Shown: positions 41,781 to 51,192 of the stretch, piece after piece
Numbering within the stretch: the first letter of the stretch is position 1
How the letters are laid out: each line of letters opens with the position of its first letter
From: Shewanella sp. MR-4
GTDB taxonomy: Bacteria; Pseudomonadota; Gammaproteobacteria; Enterobacterales; Shewanellaceae
Assembly (NCBI RefSeq): GCF_000014685.1
Contig: NC_008321.1
Span: forward strand, 124,001-188,000
Direction of reading: 5' to 3'
Length of the DNA: 64,000 bases
Translations under genes and position numbers: made by a program
The notes under the pieces: generated by a model
Seen by the model: only the letters and a program-made list of their open reading frames with translations
Database searches by the model: none
Told to the model about the DNA's origin: nothing

Positions 41781-43010
41781 TTAGTTCGAGTTTGGCTCTG
41801 CGGTGTACTTATCCATAATGATGGCGCAGGCGGCATCACCCGTGATGTTGAGCGCGGTGCGGATCATGTCAAACACTCGGTCGAGGGCGAATAACAGCGG
41901 TAAACCATCAATCGGAATACCAGCGGCCAGTAGCACAGCGACCACTAAAAATGACGGACCGGGGACACCCGCTTGGCCAATGGCGCCTAAGGTTGAGGTA
42001 AAGATAATCGCGGCATAGGCGGTCATCGACAGATCGACGTTGTACATTTGCGCGAAGAACATGGCGACTAAACCATAGTAAATCGCGTTGCCGCTCATAT
42101 TGATGGTGGCGCCTAAAGGCAGCACAAAGGCGGTGGTTGCCTTAGAGACCTTAAGCTCTTCTTCGCAGGTTTCCATATTCACTGGTAGCGTGGCCATGGA
42201 TGACGCCGTCGACAGTGCCATCACCTGGGGTTTTTTCATCGCCGAAATAAATTGGCGCGCCGATACCTTAGAAAACAGCTGTACCACTAAGGGGAAGAAC
42301 ACAAAACCGTAGATCAGAATCGCGGCCACAAACACGGCAAACAGCTTAAATACGACTTCTAAGGCATCGAAACCGAAGGTACCGACGGAATCGGCCATCA
42401 AGCCAAATACCCCAATGGGGGCAATCACCATCACACAGTTGATCATCCACACAAAGGCGTCGACGACGGTATTTAACGCCGCCATGATTGGCTTAGCGCC
42501 ATCGCCTTTTACCTTGGTCAGTGCGATACCGAAAAATATGCTAAACACCAAAATTTGAAGTATATTCCCGCCAGTCAGTGATTCGAACACATTGGTTGGG
42601 ATCATGCCAATAAAGGTGTCCATTACCCCTGGTAGTGCGCCATGTTCGGCGGTCACTTCCATCAGGCCGCTACTGCTATGGGCGGTAAAGTCGACACCTG
42701 CGCCGGGTTTAAACAGATTGCCCATGACCAAAGCTAAGGTCACGGCAATCCCCGAGGTGACAATAAAGAAACCGAAGGTGCCGACACCAATCTTACCCGC
42801 CGAGGGGCTATCGCCTAAGCTAGCGGCGCCGCTGATGATAGACACCAGTACCAGTGGGATCACTAGCATTTTGATTAAATGGATAAAGATGGTACCCAGC
42901 GGGGCGAAGATGCTCGCGCTTTCACCCATGATAAAACCGACCAGTGCGCCAATAATCATGGCAATAACCACTTGCACACCTATGTTGCCTAATAAACTCT
43001 TGCTCTTCAT
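41781..43010 (-). CDS. Dicarboxylate/amino acid:cation symporter (DAACS family)
   Basis: A 409-residue transporter of the SLC1/GltP/DctA type. The signature parts are LIKMLVIPLVLVSIISGAASLG, the re-entrant serine-rich loop ALSTASSMATLPVNMETCEEEL, LPLGATINMSGNAIYYGLVAMFFAQ with the NMxG cation-binding stretch, and TLGAIGQAGVPGPSFLVVAVLL. It probably imports glutamate, aspartate or C4-dicarboxylates with Na+ or H+; the exact substrate is not decidable. GGGGAG precedes the ATG. It is a single gene with its own terminator. Confidence 0.88.
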   Translation of the reverse strand: MKSKSLLGNIGVQVVIAMIIGALVGFIMGESASIFAPLGTIFIHLIKMLVIPLVLVSIISGAASLGDSPSAGKIGVGTFGFFIVTSGIAVTLALVMGNLFKPGAGVDFTAHSSSGLMEVTAEHGALPGVMDTFIGMIPTNVFESLTGGNILQILVFSIFFGIALTKVKGDGAKPIMAALNTVVDAFVWMINCVMVIAPIGVFGLMADSVGTFGFDALEVVFKLFAVFVAAILIYGFVFFPLVVQLFSKVSARQFISAMKKPQVMALSTASSMATLPVNMETCEEELKVSKATTAFVLPLGATINMSGNAIYYGLVAMFFAQMYNVDLSMTAYAAIIFTSTLGAIGQAGVPGPSFLVVAVLLAAGIPIDGLPLLFALDRVFDMIRTALNITGDAACAIIMDKYTAEPNSN

Positions 43011-43470
43011 TCTTGCGAAACTCCCCAGTTACAGCAGTATTTTGTGTCTTAAGACTAGTTATCTATTTACAGGCCTGCCCTCGCTTTTGGCGTAAAAGCT
43101 CAGCCCTGACACGTTTTTTTGGGCGCTTAAGGTACCACAGTTGGCGTAAAGGGTTTTGTGAAACATCACCAACCTTGGTTTGAAAATAACCAAAACCTAA
43201 ATAACAAACAATTTAAATGGATAATATTTAAAAATATATACCTAAAAATGATGTTTATTTAAATTTGAATGGTTTTTTGTCCATCGAATTGATGAATTGT
43301 GATTTTGGCTTTGATGGACGCAGATGTCCTCTCGTATTCTTGGGGCGGGTTGAGTCGCGAGAACTCCCATCTGTTACTTGTATGCATCTTGGGAGTGGTG
43401 AATAGCCTCTATGACCATGCAACTTAGTGGCTCACTCGGTTTTACTATGACAACGCCATTCGAGGACATT
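43011..43470. other. AT-rich intergenic region
   Basis: About 460 bp with the symporter promoter on the left and the next gene's promoter on the right. It is very AT-rich near 43190-43270. I see no gene or strong repeat. A CRP-like stretch near 43155 was rejected. Confidence 0.5.
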
Positions 43471-43824
43471 ATGAATATCACCTCATTTTTCGGTCAGCCC
43501 GAGTCGTTACAGCGCTGGATAAGAAAGTGCATCGAACAACCGGGATTAAGTTATTGGCTGGTTTATCAAGATCTGGAACAAGGTGAATCCCTACAGCTGG
43601 CCACATTATTATTCCCGATAGTGGCTGATAGGGATCTCTCGGATGCCGAAATCGATGCCTTTGAGGATGGCTTAGGCCGTAGTGACTATGGTTATCTGCT
43701 AAACACGGATCAAATAGAGGATGTGATTGATAATCTTAAGCAGCAAAAAGCTCAGCCCAGTGAACAGGAACTGCTTGAAGCTATTCTCTTTTACTATGAG
43801 CGAGATGCGTTTATCTGCCTCTGA
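43471..43824 (+). CDS. Small acidic hypothetical protein
   Basis: A 117-residue acidic protein (start MNITSFFGQPESLQRWIRKC; body YWLVYQDLEQGESLQLATLLFPIVADRDLSDAEIDAFEDGLGRSDYGYLL). It has no signal peptide and no membrane segment. Relatives are believed to exist in gammaproteobacteria but I do not recognise a named family. ATG at 43471 is chosen because GAGGACATT precedes it; the frame is open 20 codons further upstream, without a box. Confidence 0.5.
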   Translation: MNITSFFGQPESLQRWIRKCIEQPGLSYWLVYQDLEQGESLQLATLLFPIVADRDLSDAEIDAFEDGLGRSDYGYLLNTDQIEDVIDNLKQQKAQPSEQELLEAILFYYERDAFICL

Positions 43825-43863
43825 TGGGCTCTTTGCGGGACGTTGCGACTTAAGTTGAGATAA

Positions 43864-43906
43864 GCGCCCCCTGAGGTATCACTTCAGGGGCGCACTTCAG
43901 GGGCGC
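43864..43906. terminator. Hairpin with a duplicated right arm between converging genes
   Basis: GCGCCCCCTGA pairs with TCAGGGGCGC, and the right arm ACTTCAGGGGCGC is repeated twice in tandem. The result is a GC-rich bidirectional stem with two alternative pairings. The T tract is weak, so it is a moderate terminator candidate. Confidence 0.5.
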
Positions 43907-43913
43907 TAGTTTA

Positions 43914-45653
43914 TTAAGGTTGGGTTGTTAGGGATTTAAAATGGTTGTATAGCGTGTTGCTGAAGCTGCTGTCGTAGGTAAATCGATAAAACTGTTTATT
44001 TACTGATGTATCAAAAGCCTTGTTTAGCTCAACTTCGGTTAGCAAGTTTGAGGTCACAAGGTAGTAGCTCGGTTGCACCATCTGGCTAGCAATCGGATCC
44101 TCCACAATTTCAGTGATAGTTAGCAGCTTGCCGCCGTTCGGACTGGTGCTAATGCTCCATTCATGTTGGCTTTCAGGCTGACCGAAGCTATCGAGAATGG
44201 TGAATTTATTCGTTGAGTCCTCAACGTAACTCTCGGGGTAAGCGAAGGGCCACAATAGCTCCACGATTAAGCTAGAGGAAAGCTGGCTCGCGGTTTCAAC
44301 GCCCGTTTCATAGGTGATGGGATCTTCTTCGCGGCATAACACGTCGGCCGTTTGTTTAATATCCATGCGATATATTTGCGAAGGCCAACTGAGTGACGCT
44401 AGTTTAAGGTCGCTCGGGAGATTTGCCAGCAAATCCTGCCAGTCAGCGGCCGTGTTCTGATACTTATGGAAATTCATTTCGACAGGGACTTCAGTGCCGG
44501 CATAAACGGTTTTTAATTGATTGCCTTCAATCACAGGTTCTTTAAGCACATACCCTTGGTCGTTACGCGAGGCATTGATCCATTTTTTCATCGGCTCATT
44601 CCAACATTCGGTAGGGACTTCCTCTCCAGACGTGTTGTCGAAGATCATCACTGCGTCACCTGAAAATATGCCAGTAAGAGTTTGGTCAGCAGTACCATAA
44701 TCTAAGCTGACAAAGTGGCTGTTGCGAACGGTGGCGATATTGAGCACATGAGATGCGTCGGTATGATTGAGCATGCTGCTAAACACTGTATCCCAGTCAG
44801 TGCTGTTCATCGCCTTACCATCAACCGGCGCTTCCATATAACCGAAGGACACTAAGGTGCTCTCCACCTTATCAGTGACGGCTACTGGATTGGTTTGCAG
44901 ATAAGCCTCAGTGCCAAAACCATACCCTAGGATTAAATTCTCGAAGGCTTCAAATGCGGCGATTAACACTTCGATAGCCGCCAAAATTTCCACTGTGCGC
45001 TCGTTGGTGAGGTTTAACAGGTAATCGTGTAACAGCAGGGTGTCGAGAAATGTGGGTTGCAGGGTGATTTCGGGCGAAAGACTAAATAAATCGGCTTCGA
45101 CTTGTTTAAATCCAGTGGCGTATAAGGATTTGAGTCTGGCACGGAACTCAATCACTTGCTGTGGCGTTAAGTCGGCCTCAATCATCTTGCGATAGCGTGA
45201 AAACTCAATATTGGTCAGCGCGTTGATATGACCCGCATGATCGGGCAGGGCAACGATATTCATGCCGCCAGTGGTGGCGTTAGTGTTATCTGCGGCGGAG
45301 CTCATCGCCAATGCTGAGCGTGCAGATGACGGTGCGGTATCAATCCAATTGGCCAACAGGTAATAGTTAGGTTTTTCGGTCTCGCTTTTCCAATCGATTT
45401 GATACTTACCGTCAGTGCCCGTAGTGGTGCTCGGTTCACCCTCTGAGCAGCTTAAGTCTTGGTTGAGATCGACGCACACGTTTGCCCCGGCGATAGCGCC
45501 GATATAAGTGACCTGACCTGTGACCTTATGTGCGTATTCAGTTGGAGGCGTCGGCTCTGGCGTCGTGGTGGTGTCATCTTTATCGTCTGAGCCAGAACAT
45601 GCCGTCAGCAAACTGGTGGCGATCAGCAAAGAGAGTAGTTTAGGTTTAAACAT
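43914..45653 (-). CDS. Large lipoprotein of unknown function
   Basis: A 579-residue lipoprotein with lipobox LTAC (Cys19), a Thr/Pro-rich linker (SDDKDDTTTTPEPTPPTEY), and then a carboxypeptidase-regulatory-like beta domain near the start (KVTGQVTYIGAIAGANVCVDLNQDLSCSEGEPSTTTGTDGKYQI). A helical middle (about 160-290) and a beta-rich C-terminal half follow. The N-terminal segment resembles the short Ig-like domains that lead many Shewanella lipoproteins. Nothing indicates an enzyme. AAGGATACAAG precedes the ATG. Confidence 0.6.
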   Translation of the reverse strand: MFKPKLLSLLIATSLLTACSGSDDKDDTTTTPEPTPPTEYAHKVTGQVTYIGAIAGANVCVDLNQDLSCSEGEPSTTTGTDGKYQIDWKSETEKPNYYLLANWIDTAPSSARSALAMSSAADNTNATTGGMNIVALPDHAGHINALTNIEFSRYRKMIEADLTPQQVIEFRARLKSLYATGFKQVEADLFSLSPEITLQPTFLDTLLLHDYLLNLTNERTVEILAAIEVLIAAFEAFENLILGYGFGTEAYLQTNPVAVTDKVESTLVSFGYMEAPVDGKAMNSTDWDTVFSSMLNHTDASHVLNIATVRNSHFVSLDYGTADQTLTGIFSGDAVMIFDNTSGEEVPTECWNEPMKKWINASRNDQGYVLKEPVIEGNQLKTVYAGTEVPVEMNFHKYQNTAADWQDLLANLPSDLKLASLSWPSQIYRMDIKQTADVLCREEDPITYETGVETASQLSSSLIVELLWPFAYPESYVEDSTNKFTILDSFGQPESQHEWSISTSPNGGKLLTITEIVEDPIASQMVQPSYYLVTSNLLTEVELNKAFDTSVNKQFYRFTYDSSFSNTLYNHFKSLTTQP

Positions 45654-46059
45654 CTTGTATCCTTACATCAATTCGGCAATTTCCATTGCACTGAGTTAGC
45701 GTGGAGTCATCTGATAACGTCGAGTATTCAACGTGTTGCAGTGTTATTCGTGGCCAAGCCAAATAGCATGAGCCTAGGTGACTAAGAAGGGCGCGAGTAT
45801 CGGTCTGAGTGGATAAAAATCGACGCCGCTTGTGATAAAACATGCGGCTTGATGTGAGATCCCTTTCACGACAACGTTTGGCATCCTTCCGGTCAAAATG
45901 CGGCTGTTTTTAAATCAGTCTGCATTTTCGACAGCTATTTTTGCCTGTACAACCCATCGCCTCAATCACGCTAAAGTATTAACTTGTTTCATATTTGTTA
46001 TTGCGCAATCCGTTTAGTGTTACTTTTCGCAGCAGTATTTCTATGGAGAGTAAATATTG
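45654..46059. other. Divergent intergenic region
   Basis: About 400 bp between the large lipoprotein gene and the OmpA-type gene, holding both promoters. No gene or clear repeat is visible; GGAGAG lies before the OmpA-type ATG. Confidence 0.5.
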
Positions 46060-47523
46060 ATGCGTGTTTCTAAGCGGAGTTGTTTTGCGGGGTTATTGGC
46101 TATGTCGACGAGCCTGTTGCCATTGTCGTTGATGGCGGCGGATGAGGGATTATTTACGCCTTTTCCTACGGCGAAATTAAAGGATGAATTGACGCGCCAT
46201 TATGCCGAATATCCCTTTATTATCAGCGCGGGTGAACAAAGATCTGACTATCGTTTTAAGCCTATCTTCGGTCAGGTCCATCAGCAAAAATATAAATTAG
46301 CGCCTGAATATAGCCCCGCGCATATTCTCGACAATTACCGTGAGCAGATTAAAAAGCTTGGTGGCGAAGTCCTATTCGAGTGTCTGCTTGAGGCCTGTGG
46401 TGATTCTCGCTTATTGCGAGAGAAAATTGCCCTGTTAGATGGTGTTATTGGTGTTGAAAGTGGTTACTTGTTTGCTCGAGTTAAAAATGAGCAAAAAGAG
46501 TTTTATACCGCCATACAAGCAGCAGTTATGGATGATTCTGCGGGTCTTCATATTACGACGCTCGAGGTGATCCCCGAGCCGTTAGATTTAGTCACAGTTA
46601 ATGCTGCATTTTTACAGCAGGCGCCTAAGCAAATCGAGTTTAAAGATAATCAAAAGAAGGATACCAACGGCGCCGAGGATCATCCGCTTATCAGCCGACT
46701 AAAGGGAAGTTATATCCAGGACTTTAAACGCCAAGGCTTTGCCAGCACTGCCTTTGTGTCGTCAATGGATGCAAGCAATAAGCCTGTGCTGGTGGAGCGT
46801 GCGGGTAAGTTGACTCAAAATGGCTATTCAATACCAAAGGAATATTCGGGTTACGAGGTGTTCACTAACTACAAGGTGGCATTGGCTAAACTCGGATTCG
46901 AGACGCAATTTGAGTGTCTGGGAAAAGCCTGTGGTAGGGAGGATAGGTTTATCAAAGCCATTGATTCTCTGGTGAACATTGGTAACGAAGACAGCCAGTT
47001 TTATGCTTGGTATACCTTAACGCGCCCCGAGGGGAATGTGCATGTGAGCACTTATACCCTTGGTTATATTGATGGCTTATGGACCGACTTGCGGGTGTTA
47101 GAGGAGACTGAGCTTAAGGATGATCGCGTGGGGATCAATCTTGAGGCGCTGACCGACCAAATCGAAGCCAAGGGGCATGTTGCCTTAGAAGGGCTGTTAT
47201 TCGAGTACGATAGCGACAAGTTGTTGCCCGAGGCGCAGCCCGTTGTCGAGGTGCTTGCCAGTTATTTAAAGGCAAATCCTAAGCGTGCATTTTATGTGGT
47301 GGGTCATACCGATGACAAAGGTAATCAAGCCTATAACCAAGGTCTATCCCAGCGCCGCGCGGTGGCGATTGTGAAGTTATTGACCACGAGTCATGGTATT
47401 CCAACTCAACAATTGGAAGCCGTAGGCATAGGTGAACATGCTCCCGTTGCTAGCAACAGTGATGAGGCGGGGCAGCAGCAGAATCGCCGTGTCGAGTTAG
47501 TATTGAGATCGGATACGAAGTAA
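46060..47523 (+). CDS. Double DUF4892 protein with C-terminal OmpA domain
   Basis: A 487-residue exported protein with a signal peptide (ends near SLMAADE). Two DUF4892 modules follow: the first has LFECLLEACGDSRLL near residue 105, the second QFECLGKACGRED near 285, each with the family's paired cysteines. The C-terminal ~110 residues are an OmpA/peptidoglycan-binding domain: LFEYDSDKLLPEAQPVVEVLASYLKANPKRAFYVVGHTDDKG and RRAVAIVKLL ... NRRVELVL. It is expected to bind peptidoglycan in the periplasm or span the envelope. The first in-frame codon is TTG; the next ATG, after GGAGAG, is used. Confidence 0.8.
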   Translation: MRVSKRSCFAGLLAMSTSLLPLSLMAADEGLFTPFPTAKLKDELTRHYAEYPFIISAGEQRSDYRFKPIFGQVHQQKYKLAPEYSPAHILDNYREQIKKLGGEVLFECLLEACGDSRLLREKIALLDGVIGVESGYLFARVKNEQKEFYTAIQAAVMDDSAGLHITTLEVIPEPLDLVTVNAAFLQQAPKQIEFKDNQKKDTNGAEDHPLISRLKGSYIQDFKRQGFASTAFVSSMDASNKPVLVERAGKLTQNGYSIPKEYSGYEVFTNYKVALAKLGFETQFECLGKACGREDRFIKAIDSLVNIGNEDSQFYAWYTLTRPEGNVHVSTYTLGYIDGLWTDLRVLEETELKDDRVGINLEALTDQIEAKGHVALEGLLFEYDSDKLLPEAQPVVEVLASYLKANPKRAFYVVGHTDDKGNQAYNQGLSQRRAVAIVKLLTTSHGIPTQQLEAVGIGEHAPVASNSDEAGQQQNRRVELVLRSDTK

Positions 47524-47550
47524 ACCCAATCGTTTGATTCAATAGATATA

Positions 47551-47590
47551 AAAATGGCGTCAACTCTTGTCGAGTTGGCGCCATTTTTGT
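47551..47590. terminator. Terminator between the OmpA-type gene and abgT
   Basis: Stem ATGGCGTCAACTC / GAGTTGGCGCCAT flanked by A and T tracts (AAAA and TTTTTGTTT). It can serve both converging genes. Confidence 0.85.
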
Positions 47591-47642
47591 TTATCTGTGA
47601 TAGTTCAGCCGACGTCTCTGCCAAGCGATATTCAGGCTAAGG

Positions 47643-49202
47643 CTAAGATAGTGCCGGGAAGGAGAGTGAACTGCCAATTCCTAATGGCAGACCTAATGCC
47701 CAATATGCCAATAAGAAACCGCTCCAAAGCAGCAGAAAACTGATTGAAAACGGCAGCATCAGCGCCACTAAGGTGCCTATGCCGGATTCCTTAACGTATT
47801 TTTGGCAAAACACCACAATTAACGGAAAGTAAGGCATCAGCGGGGTAATGATATTGGTCGACGAGTCGCCCACGCGGTAAGCGGCTTGAGTTAAATCGGG
47901 CGATACGCCCAGTTCCATTAACATGGGCACCATGATGGCTCCAATCAAGGCCCATTTGGCCGACGCCGAGCCGACTAATAGATTGACGAACGCGGTGAGA
48001 AACACAATCCCCACTAATGTTACGCCCATTGGAAGCGCCAATTCTTTCAACGCCAACGCGCCTTTAATCGCCATTAATGCGCCTAAATTGGATTGACCAA
48101 AGGCATAAATAAACTGGGCGCAGAAGAAGGCCATGACGATGTAATAACCCATGCCGCTCATGGACTTACTCATGCCTTGAATAATGGCTCTGTGGTTGTT
48201 TGCCGTGCCCGCAACATAGCCATAGACTATGCCTGGCACGAGGAAGAACACAAAAATAATCGCCACAATGGAGCGCATTAAGGGAGCCGAGGCACTGGTT
48301 AGCGCGCCATCGGTACCACGCCAGGCAGAGTTGTCACCATAGGCGGTAAACACTAGCCCTAAGGCACATAACAACATGGCGCCCATGGCGAATTTGAGAC
48401 CACGGCGCTCATGGGGCGCCAGCTCATCAAGCGTTGGCAACGTGCTGGGATCGCCATTCACCGCGGTACTTTTTAGGCGCGGCTCAATCACTTTATCCGT
48501 TAAGAACCAGCCAACTAAGATAATTAACACGGCTGAAGCAGACGTAAAAAAGATATTATTCAGTGGGTTAATCGTTAATGTGGCGGCCGCGGGGTCGGCC
48601 GATAATCTTGCCGCGGCCTGAGTTAAGCCCGCTAACATAGGGTCAAGGCTCGATGGCACACCCACTGTTGCAGAAAAACCGCCGGATACGCCAGCAAAAG
48701 CGGCGGCAATACCGGCTAGGGGATGACGACCCGCGGCATAGAAGATCACCGCGCCGAGCGGGATAACCAGTACATAACCCGCATCAACCGCGACATGGCT
48801 CAGGATACCCACGGCGATCAATACCGGGGTGAGTAACATCTTGGGGGTAACAGATAAAATCGAGCGCAGGCCAGCATTAATAAAGCCAGTATGCTCAGCC
48901 ACGCCAAGCCCCAGCATAGCAACTAGTACAACACCGAGCGGTGGAAAAGTCACAAAAGTGGAGACTATGTTCGAGGTAAATGCCGTCAGTGCGCCGCCTT
49001 CGAGCATATTCACGACTTGAATGGGGTTGCCAGTACGAGGGTCGATTTCATCAAAACTGACACCCGATAATCCCCAAGAGATCAGCCAGACTAGGCCCAG
49101 AAACATCGCAAATAACACCGCCGGATCGGGCAGTTTATTGCCGACGATTTCGACGCCATTGAGAAATCGCTGGAATCCAGTGACAGGTTTATGGTTTTCC
49201 AT
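47643..49202 (-). CDS. abgT: AbgT family transporter
   Basis: A 519-residue inner-membrane protein of the AbgT family. It shows GFQRFLNGVEIVGNKLPDPAVLFAMFLGLVWLISW at the start, FPPLGVVLVAMLGLGVAEHTGF, LSHVAVDAGYVLVIPLGAVIFYAAGRHPLAG, and GSASAKWALIGAIMVPMLMELGVSPDLTQAAYRVGDSSTNIITPLMPYFPLIV. E. coli AbgT imports p-aminobenzoyl-glutamate; relatives can export sulfonamides. The symbol follows that family, and the true substrate could differ. AGGAAG precedes the start. Confidence 0.8.
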   Translation of the reverse strand: MENHKPVTGFQRFLNGVEIVGNKLPDPAVLFAMFLGLVWLISWGLSGVSFDEIDPRTGNPIQVVNMLEGGALTAFTSNIVSTFVTFPPLGVVLVAMLGLGVAEHTGFINAGLRSILSVTPKMLLTPVLIAVGILSHVAVDAGYVLVIPLGAVIFYAAGRHPLAGIAAAFAGVSGGFSATVGVPSSLDPMLAGLTQAAARLSADPAAATLTINPLNNIFFTSASAVLIILVGWFLTDKVIEPRLKSTAVNGDPSTLPTLDELAPHERRGLKFAMGAMLLCALGLVFTAYGDNSAWRGTDGALTSASAPLMRSIVAIIFVFFLVPGIVYGYVAGTANNHRAIIQGMSKSMSGMGYYIVMAFFCAQFIYAFGQSNLGALMAIKGALALKELALPMGVTLVGIVFLTAFVNLLVGSASAKWALIGAIMVPMLMELGVSPDLTQAAYRVGDSSTNIITPLMPYFPLIVVFCQKYVKESGIGTLVALMLPFSISFLLLWSGFLLAYWALGLPLGIGSSLSFPALS

Positions 49203-49365
49203 TTGGGTGCCGCTTCCTAAAAAATGATGATTGTTATCTGTGATTATAAAAACGCAGCATTAATTTAAGCTTGGTTTAACTAATCGATAAGAAATAAAAC
49301 ACATAAAAATCTATCGCAGTGACTTTAGTGCGGCTGGCTCTGAGTCATGAAATCAACAGGCAAAT

Positions 49366-49402
49366 AAAAAGCGCGGGTTCATCGCTGACCCCGCGCTTTT
49401 TA
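49366..49402. terminator. Bidirectional terminator between pckA and abgT
   Basis: Stem AAAAAGCGCGGG / CCCGCGCTTTTT with a 12-nt loop. On the minus strand it follows pckA after about 45 bp. Confidence 0.85.
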
Positions 49403-49449
49403 CTCAACAATGTGTTTGATTACATTATCTAAATGAATCCACTACCCGC

Positions 49450-50991
49450 TTATGCCTTTGGGCCAGCGTTACGGATGGCATCTGACACTTGGTACTTAGC
49501 GAAGTTCTTAGTGAAGGCTTCGGCCAGTTTTTGGGCGTATTCGGCGTACAGTGCCTTATCGCTCCAAGTGTTCACTGGGTTGAGTAGGTTAGTGTCTACA
49601 CCGGGTACCGCGACAGGCACGGCCAGATTCAGCGTGTCTAAGTGTACGGTTTCTGCGTTTTTCAGCTCACCGCTGACAATCGCATCGACGATGGCGCGCG
49701 TCGTTGGGATGTCGAAACGTTTACCAATACCGTGTGGGCCGCCAGTCCAGCCAGTGTTAACTAGGTATACTTGGCTACCGAATGACTCGATACGCTTCAT
49801 CAGCAGCTCAGCATACACGCCCGCAGGACGTGGGAAGAAAGGCGCGCCGAAGCAGGTAGAGAAGGTCGACTGAATCGCCGAGGTTGAACCGATTTCAGTC
49901 GAACCGACTTTAGCGGTGTAACCAGAGAGGAAGTGGTAAGCCGCTTGCTCTTTGCTCAGGATAGAAACTGGTGGTAATACGCCAGACACGTCGCAGGTTA
50001 AGAACACCACTGCGTGCGGCTCGGCGCCACGGTTGTCTTCTTTACGCTGAGCGATATGCTCGAGTGGGTAAGCCGCACGGGTGTTTTCCGTCAGGCTGCT
50101 GTCTTTGTAGTTAGGCACGCGGTGTTCGTCCATTACCACGTTTTCTAGCACAGTACCGAAGCGAATCGCATCCCAAATCACTGGCTCGTTCTTTTGGCTC
50201 AGGTCGATACACTTGGCGTAGCAGCCGCCTTCGATGTTGAATACACCGCCTGGTGCCCAGCCGTGCTCATCGTCACCGATCAGGAAGCGTTTTGGATCCG
50301 CAGACAGCGTAGTTTTACCCGTGCCTGACAGACCGAAGAATAGGGTAGTGTCGCCGTCTTTACCTACGTTAGCCGAGCAGTGCATTGGCAATACGCCTTG
50401 GGCTGGCAGCAGGAAGTTTTGTACAGAGAACATCGACTTCTTCATTTCGCCAGCGTATTTCAGGCCCGCTAGCAACACTTTGCGCTCGGCAAAGTTTAAG
50501 ATCACCGCCGCATCTGAATTGGTACCATCACGCTCAGGAACGCAGACGAAGTCTGGTGCGTTGATGATTTGCCATACAGGCTTGTCTTGACGGTTAAATT
50601 CTTCTGGGATGATAAAAAGGTTGCGGGCGAACAGTTGGTGCCAAGCGTATTGAGTCGTCACGCGCACTGGCTGGTAATGTTCTGGGTCTGCACCGACTTC
50701 GAGGTCAGATACAAACAACTCTTTATCGGCGAGGAATGCTTCTACACGCGCCCATAATCCTTCAAAAGCACCGGGTTCAAATGCTTGGTTGACTGGGCCC
50801 CATTCGATGTCAGCCGCTGAACTGGGTTCTTTAACAATAAAACGATCGCCAGGAGAGCGACCAGTGCGGGTACCGGTTTTGGCAACCAGCGCACCATTGG
50901 CGGTTAATTCACCTTCGCCGCGTAGCAGGGCAAATTCGACCAGTTGTGCTGTTGAGGGGTTGTAATGAACGCGGTTTAATCCATCCGCCAT
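49450..50991 (-). CDS. pckA: Phosphoenolpyruvate carboxykinase (ATP)
   Basis: A 513-residue gluconeogenic enzyme converting oxaloacetate and ATP to phosphoenolpyruvate. The kinase loop GLSGTGKTTLSADPKRFLIGDDEHGW and the upstream MHCSANVG segment are diagnostic. LPARG-like FAVLTCDVSGVLPPVSIL and SAIQSTFSTCFGAPFFPRPAGVYAELL are also in place. The length agrees with ATP-dependent PEPCKs. GGAG precedes the ATG at good spacing. It is a single gene; in Shewanella it serves growth on lactate and other C3/C4 acids. Confidence 0.97.
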   Translation of the reverse strand: MADGLNRVHYNPSTAQLVEFALLRGEGELTANGALVAKTGTRTGRSPGDRFIVKEPSSAADIEWGPVNQAFEPGAFEGLWARVEAFLADKELFVSDLEVGADPEHYQPVRVTTQYAWHQLFARNLFIIPEEFNRQDKPVWQIINAPDFVCVPERDGTNSDAAVILNFAERKVLLAGLKYAGEMKKSMFSVQNFLLPAQGVLPMHCSANVGKDGDTTLFFGLSGTGKTTLSADPKRFLIGDDEHGWAPGGVFNIEGGCYAKCIDLSQKNEPVIWDAIRFGTVLENVVMDEHRVPNYKDSSLTENTRAAYPLEHIAQRKEDNRGAEPHAVVFLTCDVSGVLPPVSILSKEQAAYHFLSGYTAKVGSTEIGSTSAIQSTFSTCFGAPFFPRPAGVYAELLMKRIESFGSQVYLVNTGWTGGPHGIGKRFDIPTTRAIVDAIVSGELKNAETVHLDTLNLAVPVAVPGVDTNLLNPVNTWSDKALYAEYAQKLAEAFTKNFAKYQVSDAIRNAGPKA

Positions 50992-51148
50992 AGTGAGGTC
51001 TCCATTGACTTGTATTTGTAAGGTTATTTTTTATCGATCGTCTGCCGATTTTGTTTTTATTTATCGCCCGAGAGGTGCTAGGGGATAAAGTGTGCCGATT
51101 GTATCCTATCCGTGACTAAAGTGTGAGCTGGATCATTGAGGGGGGGAC

Positions 51149-51172
51149 AAAAAAGGGCACCCTGAGGTGCCC
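51149..51172 (-). terminator. Terminator after hslO
   Basis: Stem GGGCACC / GGTGCCC with a CTGA loop. On the minus strand it is followed by CTTTTTTG, 20 bp after the hslO stop. Confidence 0.85.
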
Positions 51173-51192
51173 TGCTAACAGTAAATGTTTTC

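Noticed and set aside
42592..43095. 167-codon plus-strand frame opposite the symporter
   Set aside because: Antisense of a conserved transporter.
43150..43172. TGTGA-TCAC pair resembling a CRP site
   Set aside because: The half-sites are four bases apart rather than the expected six.
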